Positions 63,424 to 64,000 of a stretch of DNA of 64,000 bases are shown piece after piece. The DNA is taken from assembly GCF_029633865.1 (NCBI RefSeq), contig NC_079216.1, positions 68,351,667-68,415,666 of the forward strand, given 5' to 3'. A model generated the notes under the pieces. That model did no database searches. It was not told where the DNA came from and worked only from the letters and a program-made list of their open reading frames with translations. Made by a program: the position numbers and the translations under genes. The first letter of the stretch is position 1. Every line of letters starts with the position of its first letter. The stretch is from Lampris incognitus (Eukaryota; Chordata; Actinopteri; Lampriformes; Lampridae).

Positions 63424-63618
63424 TTAAGCAAGAGGGAAAAGGAGACACACAGGCTAAAATAATTCCTGAGGATTAGCTCGACATACTTCACTGTCTCTAG
63501 ACCTTTCATCAAAGTCCAGTCTCTCCTTCTCCATGACATTCAGCTTCAACTTCAGGTTGGACACCTCAGACATCAGGTCCAACTTCTGGGTCTCCAGCGC
63601 TGTTCTGCACAGCAGCTC
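28578..63618 (-). CDS. ppfibp1: liprin-beta-1, C-terminal 858 residues, 24 exons (5' partial)
   Basis: Liprin-beta-1 is a cytoplasmic scaffold that binds liprin-alpha and acts at focal adhesions and the cell cortex. Exons in sense order: 63487-63618, 50225-50317, 49910-50002, 48978-49095, 48725-48769, 47585-47646, 47414-47498, 47066-47190, 43821-43933, 43238-43291, 43035-43095, 40761-40938, 40212-40244, 39339-39480, 38902-39033, 37345-37495, 36927-37038, 33278-33366, 32829-32951, 31308-31433, 30295-30483, 29928-30098, 28767-28832, 28578-28661. Phases join for 2577 nt with a TGA stop. Layout: coiled coil (local residues 1-210), variable linker (about 210-330), [13 protein letters not shown] and [18 protein letters not shown] basic segments, then three SAM domains (about 495-745) and a tail ending [26 protein letters not shown] favours liprin-beta-1 over beta-2. 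N-terminal exons lie beyond 64000. One intron holds an 11-kb tandem array. Confidence 0.95.
28767..28832 (-). CDS. ppfibp1: ppfibp1 tail exon (local residues 810-831)
   Basis: Codes [20 protein letters not shown] and LT, nearly invariant in vertebrates. Acceptor CTCTTGCAG, donor ACG/GTAAGA. Confidence 0.96.
28876..28927. repeat. (TA)n microsatellite
   Basis: TA run, followed directly by the dispersed repeat at 28928-29165. Confidence 0.95.
28928..29165 (-). repeat. dispersed fish repeat ending in (GGAT)n, copy 2
   Basis: Reverse-oriented relative of the repeat at 25585-25680: ATCCATCCATCC, then AACCGCTTATCCTGCTCTC, GCTGGAGCCTATCCCAGC and CTAGGGACAATTTAG. It contains a (CA)n run at 29054-29098. 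Confidence 0.75.
29250..29684 (-). mobile_element. tRNA-derived SINE, copy B
   Basis: Reverse orientation of the family at 15971-16396, sharing CCAATTGTACTTGGCCAAT, GATCCGGGGAGGGCTGCAG and GGAGGCGCTAG. The tRNA-like head with a degenerate B box (GGGGATTCAAACAG on plus) is at the right end. Similar AAAAATCT sequences flank it. Confidence 0.85.
29928..30098 (-). CDS. ppfibp1: ppfibp1 tail exon (local residues 753-809)
   Basis: Codes [30 protein letters not shown] and ends [10 protein letters not shown]. Acceptor CCTACCAG, donor CAG/GTAAGC. Confidence 0.96.
30295..30483 (-). CDS. ppfibp1: ppfibp1 SAM 3 exon (local residues 690-752)
   Basis: Codes [37 protein letters not shown] and ends LLTATAKVK. 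Acceptor TGCCCTCAG, donor AAG/GTAAGG. Confidence 0.96.
30639..31200. other. ppfibp1 intron, nothing recognised
   Basis: Non-coding sequence between the two SAM 3 exons. No repeat family stands out. Confidence 0.45.
31308..31433 (-). CDS. ppfibp1: ppfibp1 SAM domain 3 exon (local residues 648-689)
   Basis: Codes [20 protein letters not shown] and [11 protein letters not shown]. Acceptor GACCCTAG, donor ATG/GTGAGG. Confidence 0.96.
31751..32022. mobile_element. retroposed repeat with target duplication
   Basis: Flanked by AACTTTACAGGAAG (31737-31750) and AACTTTACAGGAGG (32023-32036). The interior has ACAACGTTTATTGGGAGAAA, a complementary TCTCCCAACAAACGTTGTG, and ends GCACGCATCAAG, like the copy at 26779-26973. 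Confidence 0.75.
32829..32951 (-). CDS. ppfibp1: ppfibp1 SAM 2 exon (local residues 607-647)
   Basis: Codes [20 protein letters not shown] and ends LRRRPSDE. Acceptor TTCTCCCAG, donor GAG/GTGGGT. Confidence 0.96.
33227..33253. repeat. (GT)n microsatellite
   Basis: Short GT run about 25 bp from the donor of a SAM 2 exon. Confidence 0.85.
33278..33366 (-). CDS. ppfibp1: ppfibp1 SAM domain 2 exon (local residues 577-606)
   Basis: Codes [20 protein letters not shown] and GRMIHYMTV. Acceptor TTCTTTAG, donor GTG/GTGAGT. Confidence 0.96.
33532..33608. repeat. (CA)n microsatellite
   Basis: Long CA run in a ppfibp1 intron, with CG interruptions at its left end. Confidence 0.95.
33692..33736. repeat. 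(TA)n microsatellite split by a Tc1 insertion
   Basis: The TA run resumes at 35316 on the other side of the Tc1 element, so the transposon inserted into a TA microsatellite. Confidence 0.9.
33737..35315 (+). mobile_element. Tc1-like transposon, near full length
   Basis: Inverted ends CACTGCTCAAAAAAATAAAG at the left and the complement of TACTGCTCAAAAAAATAAAG at the right, each next to TA. About 1.58 kb, with an uninterrupted transposase frame. A perfect 39-bp palindrome lies at 33865-33903 in the 5' non-coding part. It sits in a ppfibp1 intron on the strand opposite to the gene. Confidence 0.95.
34032..35057 (+). CDS. Tc1-like transposase, open frame but catalytic Glu replaced by Lys
   Basis: A 341-residue DDE transposase of the Tc1/mariner superfamily that would bind the inverted ends and cut and paste the element at TA sites. 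Residues 5-48 form a paired-like helix-turn-helix ([20 protein letters not shown]), followed by an Arg/Gly-rich GRRR linker and a second DNA-binding half. The catalytic domain has Asp152 (FTDESRF), VMVWGGIS, and Asp243 (MHDNAHPH). The third position of the DD34E triad, 35 residues further, is Lys278 ([12 protein letters not shown]; codon AAG at 34863-34865) where family members have Glu. Length is normal and no stop or frameshift is seen. The enzyme is therefore probably inactive. It is a single G-to-A change away from the usual codon. Confidence 0.93.
   Translation: MRRYLQPTEVAQVVQLIQDGTSMRAVARRFDVSPSTVSRAWRRYQETGQYTRRRGGGRRRTTTPQQDRYLVLCARRNRRSTAGALQNDLQQATNVQVSAQTVRNRMHGDGMRARRPQLGPVLTAQHRAARLTFAREHLGWQIHHWRPVLFTDESRFTLNTCDRRERVWRRCGERSAACNILQHDRFGSGSVMVWGGISLEGRTDLYVLARGTMTAIRYRDEILRPLVRPYAGAVGPGFLLMHDNAHPHVARVCQQFLYVEGIDAMDRPARSPDLNPIKHLWDIMSRTIRQRDVAPQTVQELTDALIQVWEEIPQETIRRLIRSMPRRCRECIQARGGHTHY
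35330..35935. repeat. unidentified repeat with palindromic start
   Basis: Starts next to a TA run with CCCCGCTACAATGTAGCGG, a 17-bp palindrome around one A. Inside, a segment beginning ATGCTCAGAATCATCTGAAA occurs twice (about 35442 and 35696). Ends near ACACACAGACACAAAC. It looks like a dispersed element; the family was not recognised. Confidence 0.45.
35938..35972. repeat. (TA)n microsatellite
   Basis: TA run after the unidentified repeat. The rest of the intron to 36926 shows nothing recognisable. Confidence 0.9.
36927..37038 (-). CDS. ppfibp1: ppfibp1 exon, end of SAM 1 (local residues 540-577)
   Basis: Codes [20 protein letters not shown] and ends GKLDYNWVT. Acceptor ACTTTTAG, donor C/GTGAGT. 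Confidence 0.96.
37345..37495 (-). CDS. ppfibp1: ppfibp1 SAM domain 1 exon (local residues 489-539)
   Basis: Codes [20 protein letters not shown] and [17 protein letters not shown]. Acceptor TTTCGTCAG, donor AGG/GTGAGG. Confidence 0.96.
37665..38765 (+). mobile_element. 5'-truncated LINE-like element
   Basis: The start can be read as [20 protein letters not shown] and [12 protein letters not shown], resembling the C terminus of non-LTR retrotransposon ORF2 proteins, then a stop. The remaining 0.9 kb is like a 3' UTR and ends GGGCTATACAAGTAAACCTG, as in the repeats at 2331-2610 and 46150-46415. It lies in a ppfibp1 intron. Confidence 0.6.
38902..39033 (-). CDS. ppfibp1: ppfibp1 exon (local residues 445-489)
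   Basis: Codes [20 protein letters not shown] and [16 protein letters not shown]. Acceptor CTTTTCAG, donor AA/GTAAGC. Confidence 0.95.
39339..39480 (-). CDS. ppfibp1: ppfibp1 exon (local residues 398-445)
   Basis: Codes [20 protein letters not shown] and ends [12 protein letters not shown]. Acceptor TTTGTACAG, donor AA/GTGAGT. Confidence 0.94.
39600..40200. other. ppfibp1 intron, nothing recognised
   Basis: Intronic sequence between the 33-nt microexon and the next exon. No repeat or motif identified. Confidence 0.45.
40212..40244 (-). CDS. ppfibp1: ppfibp1 33-nt cassette microexon (local residues 387-398)
   Basis: Codes [10 protein letters not shown] with split codons at each end (phase 1 both sides), acceptor CACGTGAAG, donor G/GTACAG. 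Skipping gives NLAETE, the junction recalled for the mammalian protein. Confidence 0.78.
   Translation of the reverse strand, partial: TAAGVRVHLC
40761..40938 (-). CDS. ppfibp1: ppfibp1 exon with basic motif (local residues 328-387)
   Basis: Codes [20 protein letters not shown] and then [17 protein letters not shown] and KRTASTPNL, a conserved liprin-beta segment. Acceptor TTCCTTAG, donor G/GTAAGC. Confidence 0.93.
41225..42862 (+). mobile_element. Tc1-like transposon, inactive copy with long inverted ends
   Basis: Ends CAGTGTCTTGCAAAAGCATTC and the complement of CAGTGCCTTGCAAAAGTATTC, next to TA on both sides (41223-41224, 42863-42864). The inverted match extends on through GTCATCACTAATTTCTG and GTGTGAGT-type sequence for about 100 bp. 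It is in the ppfibp1 intron 40939-43034. Confidence 0.92.
41640..42643 (+). pseudogene. Tc1-like transposase pseudogene
   Basis: Three pieces: 41679-41885 (paired-like helix-turn-helix, [12 protein letters not shown]), 41898-42119 ([13 protein letters not shown], first catalytic Asp) and 42179-42643 ([31 protein letters not shown] with the second Asp and the Glu). The first two pieces are in one frame split by a TAG at 41883; the third is in another frame after a TAA at 42117. All three catalytic residues remain but the gene is broken. Confidence 0.92.
43035..43095 (-). CDS. ppfibp1: ppfibp1 linker exon (local residues 307-327)
   Basis: Codes [20 protein letters not shown]. Acceptor CATTGCAG, donor AAG/GTAACT. 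Confidence 0.8.
43238..43291 (-). CDS. ppfibp1: ppfibp1 linker exon, 54 nt (local residues 289-307)
   Basis: Codes [17 protein letters not shown]. Length is a multiple of three with equal border phases, so it could be an optional exon. Acceptor CCCTGCAG, donor GA/GTGAGT. Confidence 0.75.
43821..43933 (-). CDS. ppfibp1: ppfibp1 linker exon (local residues 252-289)
   Basis: Codes [20 protein letters not shown] and ends LASTDVE. Disordered composition. Acceptor CTGTTTAG, donor AG/GTGAGC. Confidence 0.8.
44715..45145 (-). mobile_element. tRNA-derived SINE, copy C
   Basis: Third copy of the family at 15971-16396, reverse orientation. Target duplication ACTATTGATGTTT (44702-44714) and ACTATTGACGTTT (45146-45158) differs at one base. 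The plus strand near the right end carries CGGGGATTCGAACC, the complement of the B box. Confidence 0.9.
46000..46415 (+). repeat. LINE-like 3' UTR repeat, copy 2
   Basis: Same order of segments as the minus-strand repeat at 2331-2610, including GGGAGAAAGATCCTCCTCTG and a terminal GGGCTATACAAATAAAATTG. Nested in the 44279-46669 element. Confidence 0.65.
47066..47190 (-). CDS. ppfibp1: ppfibp1 linker exon (local residues 210-251)
   Basis: Codes [20 protein letters not shown] and ends EKSPDE. It is acidic and poorly conserved. It is supported by phase, acceptor CATTCCAG and donor GAG/GTACAT. Confidence 0.8.
47414..47498 (-). CDS. ppfibp1: ppfibp1 exon (local residues 182-210)
   Basis: Codes [20 protein letters not shown] and ends SVQGKK. 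Acceptor CCGTACAG, donor G/GTTAGA. This ends the coiled coil. Confidence 0.94.
47585..47646 (-). CDS. ppfibp1: ppfibp1 exon (local residues 161-181)
   Basis: Codes [20 protein letters not shown], near-identical to the vertebrate protein. Acceptor TTCATCAG, donor AAG/GTAAAT. Confidence 0.95.
47765..48600. other. ppfibp1 intron, nothing recognised
   Basis: Intronic sequence between the 45-nt microexon and the VEVQRMKK exon. No repeat family identified. Confidence 0.45.
48725..48769 (-). CDS. ppfibp1: ppfibp1 45-nt cassette microexon (local residues 146-161)
   Basis: Codes [14 protein letters not shown] between acceptor CCTGTTTAG and donor C/GTAAGG. Both borders have phase 1, so skipping is in frame and gives [13 protein letters not shown], the canonical-looking junction. 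Confidence 0.75.
48978..49095 (-). CDS. ppfibp1: ppfibp1 exon (local residues 107-146)
   Basis: Codes [20 protein letters not shown] and ends SSSMESTER. Acceptor TTGGAACAG, donor G/GTGGGA. Confidence 0.88.
49400..49900. other. ppfibp1 intron, A-rich
   Basis: Contains an (AAAAC)n-like stretch at about 49730-49790. No exon seen. Confidence 0.5.
49910..50002 (-). CDS. ppfibp1: ppfibp1 coiled-coil exon (local residues 76-106)
   Basis: Codes [20 protein letters not shown] and ends QNLQAVK. This segment is diagnostic for liprin-beta-1. Donor AAG/GTTGGC is weak. Confidence 0.92.
50225..50317 (-). CDS. ppfibp1: ppfibp1 coiled-coil exon (local residues 45-75)
   Basis: Codes [20 protein letters not shown] and [11 protein letters not shown]. 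Its acceptor TTTCCTTTCAG lies only about 15 nt from the giant tandem array. Donor AAG/GTGAGT. Confidence 0.95.
50333..61327. repeat. 11-kb tandem array of 11/12-bp units in a ppfibp1 intron
   Basis: Basic units are ACTTACGCACCG (12 bp) and ACTTACGCACG (11 bp), with a common ACTTACACACCG variant. In ppfibp1 sense most units read GTAAGTCGGTGC or GTAAGTCGTGC, so GTAAGT recurs every 11-12 nt. A block of about 375 bp with divergent units (TTAACACTGCC, TTAGGCACTGCC) recurs near 52430, 53840, 55668, 57150, 58733 and 60333, giving a higher-order structure. Plus-strand frames of 300-440 codons here are artefacts, since all three frames of the unit lack stops. Confidence 0.97.
61370..62140. repeat. 22-bp minisatellite
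   Basis: About 35 copies of CCTGCTCCTTCATGTAAACC-type units next to the 11-kb array. Variants are TTCCTG, CTCATG and TTCGTG at the centre. Confidence 0.95.
62382..62575 (-). mobile_element. tRNA-derived SINE, different family
   Basis: Minus-strand head GGCGCCCCGGTGGTTCACC, B box GTTCGAATCC, then a CT-rich tail. Target duplication CAGTTGTAATTT at 62370-62381 and 62576-62587 is perfect. Confidence 0.9.
62876..62918. repeat. GT run followed by long G runs
   Basis: G runs of 10 and more separated by CGGAGGC, a potential G-quadruplex site in a ppfibp1 intron. The rest of 62600-63380 shows no exon. Confidence 0.8.
63383..63421. repeat. (GT)n microsatellite
   Basis: GT run just downstream (in sense) of the first ppfibp1 exon of the window. 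Confidence 0.95.
63487..63618 (-). CDS. ppfibp1: ppfibp1 coiled-coil exon (local residues 1-44)
   Basis: Codes [20 protein letters not shown] and the heptad-rich [20 protein letters not shown]. Acceptor TTTTTGCAG, donor GAA/GTATGT. Confidence 0.94.
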
Positions 63619-63685
63619 CTGCAAAAACAGCAGCCAGTTATTTAGGGGTGTGTGTGTATCTTTCTAGCTACATACGTACGTATGT

Positions 63686-63687
<2 letters not shown>

Positions 63688-63761
<74 letters not shown>
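63688..63761. repeat. (GT)n microsatellite
   Basis: Long GT run upstream (in sense) of the exon at 63487-63618, preceded by a short ACGTACGTATGTACG stretch. Sequence from 63762 to 64000 shows no exon. Confidence 0.95.
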
Positions 63762-63764
<3 letters not shown>

Positions 63765-64000
63765 GCTACTTGATCTCTGCTGGGACATTCTTTTGACTTG
63801 TGTTTTGGTGGAGGGTTGCTTCTGTGGTTTGAAATGATACACCTGATAAGGAAGTTTGTGGGCTATCTGAAACAGAATATGCCTTGTTGCTCAGTGCAAG
63901 TGACCTACAGGTGAAAACAACGGGTTGTCTCGTATGCAATGACATTTGGGCTGTCACTAATGACCATTTTGGTAAGCCAGTCAACTGTCTATTAATCGAG

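Overview
This is a vertebrate genomic window, almost certainly from a teleost fish. The genes are split into short exons with GT/AG borders, the proteins are closest to vertebrate POLR3B, ENDOU and PPFIBP1, and the background is fish-like: Tc1-type transposons, hAT-like elements with 8-bp target duplications, tRNA-derived SINEs and many CA, TA and TATC microsatellites. The species cannot be told from sequence alone.

Three genes lie on the minus strand, one after another. (1) polr3b, second-largest subunit of RNA polymerase III: 14 exons from the start codon at 11190 to 631, giving the first 487 residues; the rest lies beyond the left edge. (2) endou, a secreted EndoU-family uridylate-specific endoribonuclease: seven exons from 20247 to 12001, complete at 323 residues with a signal peptide and all three catalytic residues. 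(3) ppfibp1 (liprin-beta-1): 24 exons from 63618 to 28578, giving the C-terminal 858 residues; the N-terminal exons lie beyond the right edge. The splice phases join without a break across all three models. The genes do not work in one pathway. Their human orthologues are all on chromosome 12, so the cluster looks like ancestral linkage.

The most striking feature is the amount of minisatellite, roughly 30% of the window. Arrays lie in polr3b intron 1 (39-bp unit), endou intron 2 (59-bp unit), between endou and ppfibp1 (a pyrimidine-rich array and 18-, 24- and 11-bp units), and in one ppfibp1 intron (about 11 kb of 11/12-bp units, then a 22-bp array). Two arrays carry splice-donor sequence in the sense direction of their host gene. 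The endou unit is a duplicated exon-intron border with about 43 copies of the real donor. The ppfibp1 array has GTAAGT in most of its several hundred monomers and runs almost up to a 3' splice site.

Mobile elements include a Tc1 element with an open transposase frame but a Glu-to-Lys change at the third catalytic position, two decayed Tc1-like elements, a 685-bp hAT-like deletion derivative with a perfect 8-bp duplication, a 638-bp element with ~40-bp terminal inverted repeats and a 9-bp duplication, a palindromic MITE, several SINEs with clear target duplications, and LINE-like 3' ends. Two ppfibp1 microexons (33 and 45 nt) look like in-frame cassettes whose skipping gives the junctions recalled for the mammalian protein. 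No CRISPR array, standard tRNA or rRNA gene, or complete virus was seen.
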